A stretch of 64,000 nt of DNA, taken from positions 5,084,001 to 5,148,000 of the forward strand of contig NZ_CP118631.1 in assembly GCF_028993635.1 (NCBI RefSeq), written 5' to 3'. The stretch is from Mucilaginibacter sp. SJ. Lineage in GTDB: Bacteria; Bacteroidota; Bacteroidia; Sphingobacteriales; Sphingobacteriaceae. Below, one piece after another: positions 24,757-33,656 of the stretch; positions within the stretch are counted from its first letter, which is position 1; each line of letters opens with the position of its first letter. Made by a program: the position numbers and the translations under genes. The notes beneath the pieces were generated by a model, which worked only from the letters and a program-made list of their open reading frames with translations, did not search any database and had not been told where the DNA came from.

Positions 24757-25172
24757 TATAATGTATTTAAAAATTGTTCGGCTGTTAAAACCGGTATTGT
24801 TGAGTTTTTATAGTCTTTTATATTTCGGGTGATGATGGCGTCGCAATTATCTTTTTGGGCAATGTGAAATTGAATGGCATCTTCAAAATCTGTGATATCA
24901 CTTAATATTGCTGTTTCTATTGCATCGAATTCGAAAGGCAACACTTTTGCAGAATTAAACAGATTCTTTAAATTCTCCTTGGCTTTCAATATCCCAACCT
25001 GTTTCCTCAACACGTAAACTATGTTTGCTATCACCAATGAGGAGGTTCGCAATTCGATATTTCTTTTTATGCACTCAATTAGCAGTATCTGAGTGTGAAA
25101 GAAAAAAGGTTCCCTTTTAAAAAACATGTCCAGTAAAACATCGCTATCCAGAAAGAGGCGTTTATATGCCAT
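24756..25172 (-). CDS. PIN-domain protein, VapC-like toxin
   Basis: 138 residues of PIN domain. The acidic residues are in LFLDSDVLLDMF, a central acidic position lies in DITDFEDAIQ, and CDAIITRNIKDYKNS supplies the last one. PIN toxins are Mg-dependent ribonucleases, often cutting tRNA. The gene overlaps the start of the upstream antitoxin-like gene's partner by 11 bases and its stop overlaps the pheS ATG by one base. It is the second gene of a vapBC pair that leads directly into an essential aminoacyl-tRNA synthetase gene. Confidence 0.88.
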   Translation of the reverse strand: MAYKRLFLDSDVLLDMFFKREPFFFHTQILLIECIKRNIELRTSSLVIANIVYVLRKQVGILKAKENLKNLFNSAKVLPFEFDAIETAILSDITDFEDAIQFHIAQKDNCDAIITRNIKDYKNSTIPVLTAEQFLNTL

Positions 25173-25443
25173 ATTTCTCTTTGAAATATTCGTGTTTCAT
25201 ATCATCGTAGCTCATATCCGGATTAGGATCCTTCACTATACCTGTAAGTTGTTTGATCCATTCAGGTATTTCCACATTTTTATACTTCTTTTTTATCGGA
25301 TCGTCCTTTTTTTCCTGCTCTGCTATGCCATCAAGAAACTCCTGCACCAGTTTGGATACACTGGTGTGTTGCCGTTTGGCATACTCCTTAACAAGAGACA
25401 GCGAATCGGCCTTGATACTCAAAGTTAACTTTGTACTTTCCAT
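25162..25443 (-). CDS. Antitoxin-like protein (DUF6364/VapB-like)
   Basis: 93 residues. The N-terminus (TKLTLSIKADSLSLVKEYAKRQHTSVSKLVQEFLDGI) is a ribbon-helix-helix-type DNA-binding module, the form usual for VapB-type antitoxins. The charged C-terminal half (DDPIKKKYKNVEIPEWIKQLTGI...) would wrap the toxin. It overlaps the PIN gene by 11 bases in the standard antitoxin-first order. Autoregulation of the whole operon, pheS included, is a likely consequence. Confidence 0.85.
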   Translation of the reverse strand: MESTKLTLSIKADSLSLVKEYAKRQHTSVSKLVQEFLDGIAEQEKKDDPIKKKYKNVEIPEWIKQLTGIVKDPNPDMSYDDMKHEYFKEKYGI

Positions 25444-25461
25444 AAAAAGGAATTATATCTA

Positions 25462-25469
25462 CAAATATA
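25462..25469 (-). promoter_or_regulatory. -7 promoter element of the vapBC-pheS operon
   Basis: TATATTTG on the minus strand is an exact TAnnTTTG match 19 bases before the antitoxin ATG. No other match was noticed closer to pheS. Confidence 0.5.
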
Positions 25470-25484
25470 AAAAAACTACGCGTG

Positions 25485-26675
25485 TTATTTAAGCACCCCC
25501 AGTTCCTTCCCCACCTTAGTAAACGCCGCGATAGCTTTATCAAGGTGGTGCATATCATGCGCTGCCGAGATCTGTACCCTGATCCTTGCTTTACCCTGCG
25601 GTACAACCGGATAGTAAAAGCCTATTACATAAATACCTTCATTAAGCATTTTTGCGGCAAACTCCTGGGCCAGCTTGGCATCATATAGCATAACCGGGAC
25701 TATAGGATGCACGCCGGGTTTAATGTCAAAACCAGCTTCGGTCATTTTTTGGCGGAAGTATTGGGTATTGCTTTCCAGTTTGTCGCGAAGCTCTGTGGTT
25801 TCGCTTAGCATATCCAGTACCGCAATTGAAGCACCGGTAATTGCTGGTGCCAAAGTATTAGAGAATAAATACGGGCGCGAGCGCTGGCGTAGCATATCAA
25901 TAATTTCTTTACGACCAGATGTAAAACCACCCGATGCGCCACCCAAAGCTTTACCTAATGTACCGGTGATGATATCAATCCTCCCCATCACATTATGATG
26001 TTCATGCGTACCGCGGCCATTCTTGCCCATAAAACCTGAGCAATGGCTTTCATCTATCATGACCAGCGCGTTGTATTTATCGGCCAGGTCGCAGATTTTA
26101 TCTAACTGGGCAATGGTGCCGTCCATACTGAAAGCGCCATCGGTAACGATGATTCGGTGACGCAGTTCCTGCGTAGCTTTTAATTTTTCTTCCAGGTCGG
26201 CCATATCATCGTGCTTGTAACGGTAGCGCTGGGCCTTGCAAAGGCGCACACCGTCAATGATCGAAGCATGGTTCAACTCGTCAGAAATTATGGCATCCTG
26301 ATCATTGAATAGAGGTTCAAACACACCGCCGTTGGCATCAAACGCTGCCGCATACAGAATGGTATCTTCAGTGCCCAAAAATTCAGCTATCTTTTTTTCG
26401 AGCTCTTTGTGTATGTCCTGTGTACCACATATAAACCGTACAGACGATAAACCGTAACCATGCGTATCCATGGCATCTTTGGCGGCCTGTACTACTTTGG
26501 CATTACCCGATAGGCCGAGGTAATTATTGGCGCAAAAGTTAATTACTTCAGCACCGCCCTGAACAGTAATATCGGCGCCCTGGGGCGAAGTGATGATCCG
26601 TTCCTTTTTGTATAACCCGGCGTTTTCAATTTCGGTTAACTCCTGTTGTAAAACCGGCTTTAGTGTGTTGTACAT
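25485..26675 (-). CDS. kbl: Glycine C-acetyltransferase (2-amino-3-ketobutyrate CoA ligase)
   Basis: 396 residues, the standard length. This PLP enzyme of the alpha-oxoamine synthase family cleaves 2-amino-3-ketobutyrate with CoA to glycine and acetyl-CoA. Motifs are NFCANNYLGLS, DELNHASIIDG, MIDESHCSGFMG and the PLP lysine Lys242 in TGTLGKALGGASGG. It works with threonine 3-dehydrogenase (43359-44312). A -7 element lies 23 bases upstream of the ATG. Confidence 0.96.
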   Translation of the reverse strand: MYNTLKPVLQQELTEIENAGLYKKERIITSPQGADITVQGGAEVINFCANNYLGLSGNAKVVQAAKDAMDTHGYGLSSVRFICGTQDIHKELEKKIAEFLGTEDTILYAAAFDANGGVFEPLFNDQDAIISDELNHASIIDGVRLCKAQRYRYKHDDMADLEEKLKATQELRHRIIVTDGAFSMDGTIAQLDKICDLADKYNALVMIDESHCSGFMGKNGRGTHEHHNVMGRIDIITGTLGKALGGASGGFTSGRKEIIDMLRQRSRPYLFSNTLAPAITGASIAVLDMLSETTELRDKLESNTQYFRQKMTEAGFDIKPGVHPIVPVMLYDAKLAQEFAAKMLNEGIYVIGFYYPVVPQGKARIRVQISAAHDMHHLDKAIAAFTKVGKELGVLK

Positions 26676-26697
26676 AGCATACGTGTTTTAAAGAGGG

Positions 26698-26705
26698 CAA
26701 AATTA
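26698..26705 (-). promoter_or_regulatory. -7 promoter element for kbl
   Basis: TAATTTTG on the minus strand, an exact TAnnTTTG match 23 bases before the ATG. Confidence 0.5.
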
Positions 26706-26805
26706 AGCATTCGCGGGCATTTGGTTGGGTTTATTAAACCTTAAATAATTATTAAGTAGATAATAAAACATTTTTAAGCTCTAAAGTATTACGCATAAGT
26801 AACAT

Positions 26806-29286
26806 ATGAGAAAATATATACTACTATTGGCCATTGCTTTAAGCGTAATAACGGCCTCCGCGCAGCAATCGCTTTTGACAGGAAAAATAACCGATAAGAA
26901 TGGACAGGCCATTCCTTTTGTTTCCATTTATATCCGTAATTCCACCTATGGTACTACCGCCAACGAAAACGGAATTTACCAGTTTAAACTTGCTCCCGGT
27001 ACCTATAACGTCATATATCGCTATGTTGGATATACTGAAAAGATAGAGCAGGTCACCATAACAGATCAGGATCAGGAACATAATGTACAAATGGCCGATG
27101 AAGTATTTGCCACCAACAGGGTAGCCGAAACCTATCGTAAAAACCGGGATGCTGCCGATACCATCATGAAACAAGTGCTGAAAAAGCGCAAATACTATAT
27201 CGAGGAGGCCACTTCATACTCCTGTGCTGTTTATATCAAAGGAGTACAAAAATTACTGAGCGTACCTAAATCATTGTTGGGCCAGGAGGTAAGAAAAACC
27301 CTCGATTTGGATACAAACGGTAGAGGGATACTCTACCAGTCCGAATCAATATCTGAATACAATTTTCAAAAACCAAACAAAGTACGGGAGATTACTATCG
27401 CCAACCGGATGGCTGGCCAGAATACAGCATTTGGCTACAAAAAAGCATCTGATCTACAGGCTAATTTTTACCAGAATGTATTTACTATAAACGGGTTAGC
27501 TACCCGTGGCTTTGTTTCTCCGGTTGCTTCATATGGTCCCAGGTTTTATAATTACAAATTGCTTGGAACCTCAGTTGAAAATGGCCATACCGTCCACAAA
27601 ATCCAGGTGATTCCGAAACGCGGGCATGGTCAGTATTTTCAGGGCGATATTTATATTGTTGACGGCGACTGGCGCATTTACAGCGTTGACCTGTTTGTTG
27701 AAAATAAAACGAGCAACCTCAATCTGGTTGATACATTAAAGATCAGGCAGCAATACGTAGCCATAACCGATAGCGTATGGATGCCTGCATCAACCCAATA
27801 CAGTTTTAAAGGGGCCGTCTTCGGATTTAAATTTGGCGGATATTATGCGGCTGTTTATAATAACTATAAAATCAACCCGACATTTCCTGATAACTTTTTT
27901 ACCGGTGAGATCCTGAAAATTGATACGGTAGCCAATAGTAAAAAGCCGGGCTACTGGGCCGATGCAAGGCCCATACCCTTAACCGCTTTTGAGGATCGTG
28001 ATTACAAAAAAAAGGATGCCTTTGAAGAATATAAAAAGACGGATACTTATCTGGATTCGCTTCAGCATCATAAAAATCATATCAACTATCCTGGCTACCT
28101 GATTTTTGGTTATGCCGCCAGCAATAAAAGCAACAGGGATTCATTGTATATTTTTCCGTTTATACAAACCTTTTATTACAACACGGTTGAGGGCTTTGGC
28201 ATTAATGCAAAGGTAAGCTATATCCGTACCATTGATGATTTTCATTCATTGACAATTACACCCGCCTTGCGTTATGGTTTCTCTAACAAAATCTTCAGCG
28301 CCAACATGGGTTTTGAGTATAAGAACGATCCTTTCCATAACGCTAAGTTTTATGCTGATTTTGGCAGCGATGTGCTTGATCTTAACAATGTAGGCACGCG
28401 TTCGTTATATTTCAACACGCTGAGTACGCTTCTGAGCGAAAATAACTATGTTAAATATTACCGAAGCCATTATGGCGATTTCGGCTATCAGCGCGAAGTG
28501 TTAAACGGCGTGTTTTTAAAAGGAGGTTTGTCGTATTCAAGCCGCTCGCAGCTTTACAATACGTCTTTTAGCAAGATAAAGGATATTAAAGATCGCCAGT
28601 TTACATCAAATAATCCATTAGCCCCTCCGGGTACTCCGGCTGATGACCATTCCTTTTTGTTTCCTGACAATCAGGCGCTTGTATTTAACGCGTCGGCTAC
28701 TTTTACTTTTGATCAGCGGTACGAAACCCGGCCCACCGGCAAGTTCAACCTGCCTTCAAAATATCCAACCTTAACGGTAAACTACCGTAAAGGGTTTAAA
28801 AATATCATTGGCTCGGATGTAGATTACGATTTTGCTTCTGTCGATCTCTCGCAGGACCATATCCGCGTAGGCCTTTCGGGCTATTCATCATTTAAAGTAT
28901 CGGGCGGAGGCTTTTTCAATAACAACAACCTGTACTACATGGATTATAACCACTTTTTAGGTAACCAGGGTACCACTTTTGATCCTACCTATGTAGGTAG
29001 TTTCCACTTCCTGCCTTTTTATACCTATAGTACCAACGGTGCGTTTTTAGAGGCGCATTACCAACATAACTTTGCAGGTTCAATATTTAATCATATCCCG
29101 TTGTTAAGAAAGTGGAAGCTTGAAGAAATTATCGGCGCCAACTACCTCACCACGAAAAATAACCGCAATTACCGCGAGTTTTACGTAGGCGTACAGCGCC
29201 TAATTTTCCGTGTTGACTACGGTATCTCCTACGCCGGCGATAAAAAATACATCCAGGGGTTTAGGATCTTTTATGGGATAAGATAA
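26806..29286 (+). CDS. DUF5686 outer-membrane protein with carboxypeptidase-regulatory-like N-terminal domain
   Basis: 826 residues. The signal peptide is MRKYILLLAIALSVITASAQ. Residues ~22-95 are a CarboxypepD_reg-like beta-sandwich (LTGKITDKNGQAIPFVSIYIRNSTYGTTANENGIYQF). A DUF5686 middle follows (RKNRDAADTIMKQVLKKRKYY...YSCAVYIKG, VIPKRGHGQYFQGDIYIVD). From about residue 420 the chain is a series of amphipathic strands ending FRVDYGISYAGDKKYIQGFRIFYGIR, an outer-membrane barrel. The family is common in Bacteroidota and its function is unknown. Confidence 0.9.
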   Translation: MRKYILLLAIALSVITASAQQSLLTGKITDKNGQAIPFVSIYIRNSTYGTTANENGIYQFKLAPGTYNVIYRYVGYTEKIEQVTITDQDQEHNVQMADEVFATNRVAETYRKNRDAADTIMKQVLKKRKYYIEEATSYSCAVYIKGVQKLLSVPKSLLGQEVRKTLDLDTNGRGILYQSESISEYNFQKPNKVREITIANRMAGQNTAFGYKKASDLQANFYQNVFTINGLATRGFVSPVASYGPRFYNYKLLGTSVENGHTVHKIQVIPKRGHGQYFQGDIYIVDGDWRIYSVDLFVENKTSNLNLVDTLKIRQQYVAITDSVWMPASTQYSFKGAVFGFKFGGYYAAVYNNYKINPTFPDNFFTGEILKIDTVANSKKPGYWADARPIPLTAFEDRDYKKKDAFEEYKKTDTYLDSLQHHKNHINYPGYLIFGYAASNKSNRDSLYIFPFIQTFYYNTVEGFGINAKVSYIRTIDDFHSLTITPALRYGFSNKIFSANMGFEYKNDPFHNAKFYADFGSDVLDLNNVGTRSLYFNTLSTLLSENNYVKYYRSHYGDFGYQREVLNGVFLKGGLSYSSRSQLYNTSFSKIKDIKDRQFTSNNPLAPPGTPADDHSFLFPDNQALVFNASATFTFDQRYETRPTGKFNLPSKYPTLTVNYRKGFKNIIGSDVDYDFASVDLSQDHIRVGLSGYSSFKVSGGGFFNNNNLYYMDYNHFLGNQGTTFDPTYVGSFHFLPFYTYSTNGAFLEAHYQHNFAGSIFNHIPLLRKWKLEEIIGANYLTTKNNRNYREFYVGVQRLIFRVDYGISYAGDKKYIQGFRIFYGIR

Positions 29287-29289
29287 GGG

Positions 29290-29391
29290 AGTCCGGAAGT
29301 CGGAAAGTCCGCTTAAGTCCGAAAGTTTTGCTCTTGATTTAATGGTTGACTTCTTACTTACGGACTTTCTGACTTCAGACTTTCGGACTAC
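29290..29391. repeat. Inverted pair of AGTCCGAAAGTC word strings
   Basis: Left arm 29290-29326 repeats GTCCGGAAGTCGGAAAGTCC-type words. Right arm 29358-29391 holds the complements (CGGACTTTCTGACTTC, GACTTTCGGACT). It begins three bases after a stop codon. The same words recur at 44363-44447. Confidence 0.7.
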
Positions 29392-29403
29392 GAACAAAGT
29401 TCG

Positions 29404-29411
29404 TATCTTTG
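29404..29411 (+). promoter_or_regulatory. -7 promoter element for trhO
   Basis: TATCTTTG is an exact match 42 bases before the ATG at 29454. It overlaps the TTG at 29409 that would extend the frame, which rules out that longer start. Confidence 0.55.
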
Positions 29412-29453
29412 CGCCGCTCATTTAACACTGTTTGCAGCAGTATCAATGATTTT

Positions 29454-30410
29454 ATGAAAATGTATAATACCCTACTATACTATTGTTATTCGACAATAGC
29501 TAATGCGGAGCAATTTGCTGCCGATCATTTAAAATTTTGTAAAAGCTTAGGTTTAACCGGGCGCATTATTGTGGCCGATGAAGGGCTTAACGGTACAGTA
29601 TCAGGTACTGCCGAAGCTTGCAAAACCTATATGGATACCGTACATGCCGACGAACGTTTTGCCGGTATCGACTTTAAAATAGATGAAGTAGATACGCCAT
29701 CCTTTGTAAAAATGCATGTGCGTTATAAGTCAGAAATTGTGCACTCAGGTCTCCGTGACCCTAATGTCATCGACCCGAAACAAAAAACCGGCAAACACCT
29801 GGAGCCAAAAGAGTTTTTGGCTATGAAAGACAGGGACGATGTTGTTGTTTTGGATGTGCGCTCAAACTATGAACACTCGTTAGGCAAGTTCAAAAATGCG
29901 GTAACCCTTGATATTGAAAACTTCCGTGATTTTCCGGCAATGATCAATGAGCTGGCCAAGTACAAGGATAAAAAGATCCTGACTTATTGCACCGGTGGCA
30001 TCAAATGCGAAAAAGCATCGGCCTTGTTGTTGCACGAAGGTTTCCCCGAAGTGTACCAGTTGCATGGCGGCATCATTAAATATGGTAAAGAAGCGGGCGG
30101 CGAGGATTTTGAAGGTAAATGCTATGTGTTTGATAACCGCCTTTCGGTTGATGTGAACAGCGTTAACCCTGTTGTTATTTCAACCTGCTTCAATTGCGGC
30201 AAAACCACACCAAAAATGATCAATTGCGCCAACCCCGAGTGCAACGAACATTTTACCCAGTGCGATGAATGCGGAACCGCTATGGACGGCTGCTGCAGCG
30301 ATGCTTGTAAAGAGCATCCGCGTAAACGGGTTTATGATGGTACCGGGTATTATGTAAAAGTGCCTCAACCGGTAAATGTGAGTAAAAATAAACTGCAGCC
30401 AATAGCATAA
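29454..30410 (+). CDS. trhO: tRNA uridine(34) hydroxylase / rhodanese-related TrhO
   Basis: 318 residues from the ATG at 29454. TrhO makes 5-hydroxyuridine at the tRNA wobble position using oxygen. An N-terminal acylphosphatase-like domain (LLYYCYSTIANAEQFAADHL...GRIIVADEGLNGTVSGT) is followed by a rhodanese domain with active-site Cys179 in YCTGGIKCEKAS. The C-terminal zinc-like cysteine cluster (CFNCGKTTPKMINCANPEC, then CDECG) is typical of this family. A strong terminator follows. Confidence 0.93.
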   Translation: MKMYNTLLYYCYSTIANAEQFAADHLKFCKSLGLTGRIIVADEGLNGTVSGTAEACKTYMDTVHADERFAGIDFKIDEVDTPSFVKMHVRYKSEIVHSGLRDPNVIDPKQKTGKHLEPKEFLAMKDRDDVVVLDVRSNYEHSLGKFKNAVTLDIENFRDFPAMINELAKYKDKKILTYCTGGIKCEKASALLLHEGFPEVYQLHGGIIKYGKEAGGEDFEGKCYVFDNRLSVDVNSVNPVVISTCFNCGKTTPKMINCANPECNEHFTQCDECGTAMDGCCSDACKEHPRKRVYDGTGYYVKVPQPVNVSKNKLQPIA

Positions 30411-30434
30411 CAGCTGTGGCACAATTAATTATAT

Positions 30435-30466
30435 AAGGCTTACCCTCAAGGGTAGGCTTTTTTATT
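30435..30466 (+). terminator. Intrinsic terminator after trhO
   Basis: AAGGCTTACCC and GGGTAGGCTTT form an 11-bp stem (two G-T pairs) around TCAA, followed by a T-rich run. Confidence 0.85.
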
Positions 30467-30512
30467 TTGTCGGGTACAAACACTACTTTAGCAAATTGAG
30501 CCGCTACATCCC

Positions 30513-33407
30513 ATGCGTAAAACCCTGTGTATTATTATCGTTCTTGTTTTTATATCAGTTTGGCCCGCGTGGTCGGTAGATATTAAGAGCGTAGGTGTTC
30601 CCTATGTTCAAAACTATACTAAGGCACTTTATCAATTTGGTAACCAAAACTGGTCGGTAACGCGCGATGAGCACGATATCATGTACTTTGGCAATGCCGA
30701 AGGCCTGCTCACCTTTGATGGTAAATATTGGCAGCAGTACCACATGCCCAATGGCTTAATTGTACGCTCAGTTAGTGCTGATGGCAGGGGCAGGGTGTAT
30801 GCCGGTGGATATGGTGAATTTGGCTATTGGCATAACGATGGTAAGGGCATTTTAAAATATACCTCACTCGTTAACCTGGTACCGAAAAACTTTTTACCGG
30901 TAACCGAAGAGATCTGGAAAATATATTGCGATAACAACAGGGTGCTTTTCCAATCATTCGGGGCTATCTATATTTACTCGGCTGGTAAAATTGAAGTGTT
31001 AAAAACGCATGAGCCGTATTTGTTCCTTTTTAAATGTGGTAGCCGCTTTTTTTTAGAGCAATTAACCAAAGGGCTTTTTGAGCTTAAAGGTTCAAAGCTT
31101 GAATATATTGAAGGCAGCAATATTTTAGGTGCAAGCGGTGTGTTATCTATTTTGCCTTTTCAGCACAATAAATATCTCATCGGCACGGCAAAAAACGGTT
31201 TATTTATATACGATGGCAAAACGGTTAAGCCATGGGCCAACCAGGCTAATGATTTTTTAACAACGTATCAGCTAAATAATGGTGTCGCTATAGCAGATAA
31301 ATATTTTGCATACGGTACTATCCTGAATGGCATTGTGATCATAGATACCGCAGGGCGTGTGGTACAGCATATCAATAAAGCAAGCGGTATGCAAAACAAT
31401 ACCGTGTTGAGCCTCTATACCGATGCAGGGCAAAACCTGTGGGCCGGGCTTGATAATGGCATCGACAGAATAGAGGTTAATTCGCCATTGTATTTTTATT
31501 TCGACAAAACAGGCAAATTTGGGACTGTTTATTCAAGTATCATTTTTGATAAAAAGATCTATCTCGGTACTAACCAGGGTTTGTTTTATAGCGATTGGCT
31601 GCCTGATAGTCATAACAGCCCATTTCAAACCTTTGATTTTAAACTTATTCCCGGCTCACAGGGGCAGGTGTGGGACTTGTCGTTACAGGATAACAGGTTG
31701 CTTTGCGGCCATAATGATGGAACATACCAGGTAAACGGAGCTTCGATAAAAAAGATCTCAGATGTAACAGGTGGCTGGACTATCAAGAAAATGGCTCCCG
31801 ATGTGTTGATGCAGGGAACCTATACGGGTTTGGTTATTTACCGTAAAGATGCCGGAGGCAATTGGCAATATAGCCACAAACTGGCAGGGTTTAGTGAGCC
31901 CTCACGTTACGTAGAGCGCGATCCCAAAGGCCAGATCTGGGTAAGCCATGCCTATAAAGGCATATATAAACTCACTTTAAGTGCCGACCAGCGTACTGTA
32001 GTGTCGCATGTTTATTATGACAAAATGCATGGATTGCCGGGTAGCTACAATATCAACGTATTTGACCTGGATAACCGCATCGTATTTTCTTCCGATTCGG
32101 GCTTTTATGTTTATGATGATATCACCGACAGGTTTTATAAATATCAGCAGCTTAACAGCAAGCTGGGCACATTTGCAACCTCAAGCAAAATCATCAAGGC
32201 TATAGGTAAAAAATACTGGTTCATAAACCATGGCAGGGTTGGTTTGGCTGATATGTCTGTTCCCGGTAAGCTAACAATTGATACCAACAGGTTTTCTATC
32301 CTGAATGGGCAAATGGTACAACATTATGAAACAATCAACCGTATCAACAATTCAACCTATTTGATAAGTGTTGACGACGGGTTTGTAATCTTGAATGATG
32401 CAGATGCTCAGTTGCCCAATACGTTCAAAATACCCGGTGTACTGATCAGGAGGATAGAGAATGTTACTGATAAGGTATCGTTGATAAGCGAAGCTGCGGG
32501 AGAGAGTAACAATATTGAAGTGCCTTATGCCGAAAACAACATCCGCATAAGCTATTCTCTGCCTTATTATACACAGGCAAAAATCAGGTTTCAATATTAC
32601 CTGGAAGGGTACTCGCATCAATGGAGCGAATGGACGCCGCAAAGTCAAAAAGAGTTTACTAACCTTAACCAGGGTACCTATAATTTCAAGGTACGCGCAA
32701 AAATCAATGATCAGTATCAGTCTGCTATTTCAATGATAACCTTTACAGTGTTACCGCCCTGGTATGCCGGTAAAATAGCCATGGTGTTTTATGTGTTGCT
32801 GGCTGTATTGCTGTTTTATTTGATAAGGTATTATTATGGTCTTAAATTAAAAAAACATCAGCAGCAGATTCAACAAAAGCTGCAGAAAGAGAAGGAAGAA
32901 TTTTTGAAGCAGGAAGCTATTGCAAATGAGCAGCACATCATCAATATAAAGAACGAGCAGCTGCAAGCCGACCTGGCCAGTAAAAGCCGTGAACTCGCAA
33001 ATTCGGCCATGAACATAGTTTACAAAAATGAGCTGCTGCAAAAGATAAGCGACGAGTTAACCCACCTGAAAGGAGAGGATGGTAAGAAACTTGCTGATGA
33101 GCAATTGCGCCGCATCCAGAAAGTAATTGATGAAGGCATGAGCGATGACCGCGACTGGAACATTTTTGAAAACAGTTTCAATGAAGCACACGAAAATTTC
33201 TTCAAAAAATTGAAGGCAGGTCACCCCGATCTGGTACCAAACGATCTTAAATTATGCGCCTACCTGCGTATGAACATGAGCAGTAAAGAAATGGCTTCAC
33301 TGCTTAATATTTCATTAAGGGGCGTCGAGATCAGGCGTTACAGGCTGCGTAAAAAGCTCAATCTGGAGCATGATAAAAACCTTACCGAGTTTCTCATCGA
33401 GCTTTAA
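30513..33407 (+). CDS. Propeller-type sensor with C-terminal HTH (PUL regulator)
   Basis: 964 residues. The signal peptide (MRKTLCIIIVLVFISVWPAWS) leads into a two-component-regulator-like beta-propeller of about 640 residues with repeats such as WAGLDNGIDRIE and IYLGTNQGLFYSD. A Y_Y_Y domain follows (FQYYLEGYSHQWSEWTPQSQKEFTNLNQGTYNFKVRA), then a membrane helix near 752-775, a long coiled coil, and a LuxR-like HTH (MNMSSKEMASLLNISLRGVEIRRYRLRKKL). There is no kinase or receiver domain, so signalling would pass from periplasm directly to the HTH. It sits just upstream of susC and probably senses the polysaccharide's breakdown products. Confidence 0.92.
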   Translation: MRKTLCIIIVLVFISVWPAWSVDIKSVGVPYVQNYTKALYQFGNQNWSVTRDEHDIMYFGNAEGLLTFDGKYWQQYHMPNGLIVRSVSADGRGRVYAGGYGEFGYWHNDGKGILKYTSLVNLVPKNFLPVTEEIWKIYCDNNRVLFQSFGAIYIYSAGKIEVLKTHEPYLFLFKCGSRFFLEQLTKGLFELKGSKLEYIEGSNILGASGVLSILPFQHNKYLIGTAKNGLFIYDGKTVKPWANQANDFLTTYQLNNGVAIADKYFAYGTILNGIVIIDTAGRVVQHINKASGMQNNTVLSLYTDAGQNLWAGLDNGIDRIEVNSPLYFYFDKTGKFGTVYSSIIFDKKIYLGTNQGLFYSDWLPDSHNSPFQTFDFKLIPGSQGQVWDLSLQDNRLLCGHNDGTYQVNGASIKKISDVTGGWTIKKMAPDVLMQGTYTGLVIYRKDAGGNWQYSHKLAGFSEPSRYVERDPKGQIWVSHAYKGIYKLTLSADQRTVVSHVYYDKMHGLPGSYNINVFDLDNRIVFSSDSGFYVYDDITDRFYKYQQLNSKLGTFATSSKIIKAIGKKYWFINHGRVGLADMSVPGKLTIDTNRFSILNGQMVQHYETINRINNSTYLISVDDGFVILNDADAQLPNTFKIPGVLIRRIENVTDKVSLISEAAGESNNIEVPYAENNIRISYSLPYYTQAKIRFQYYLEGYSHQWSEWTPQSQKEFTNLNQGTYNFKVRAKINDQYQSAISMITFTVLPPWYAGKIAMVFYVLLAVLLFYLIRYYYGLKLKKHQQQIQQKLQKEKEEFLKQEAIANEQHIINIKNEQLQADLASKSRELANSAMNIVYKNELLQKISDELTHLKGEDGKKLADEQLRRIQKVIDEGMSDDRDWNIFENSFNEAHENFFKKLKAGHPDLVPNDLKLCAYLRMNMSSKEMASLLNISLRGVEIRRYRLRKKLNLEHDKNLTEFLIEL

Positions 33408-33656
33408 CACTACATCATTACCTCTCATTGCATCATTTTGAGGCATTGGGTACTATGCAAGTTGTGTAGTAGTAAGTTTACTTTTAACTATCTGTTAAAT
33501 AGATGCTTATGTTTTAGAAAAACTTTTCTTGTGAAAGTATTCTTATACAGGTGTATTAATGTTGAGTTACATTATTTGTTAAAGGCTGATTATCTGTACA
33601 GCTTTGCAAATCAATAAACCAATTATTTTTTCAATCCGTATTATTTATTAACCACT

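Noticed and set aside
29409..29453. TTG start giving a longer TrhO
   Set aside because: The TTG lies inside the -7 promoter element TATCTTTG. The ATG at 29454 begins directly before the conserved acylphosphatase-like domain.
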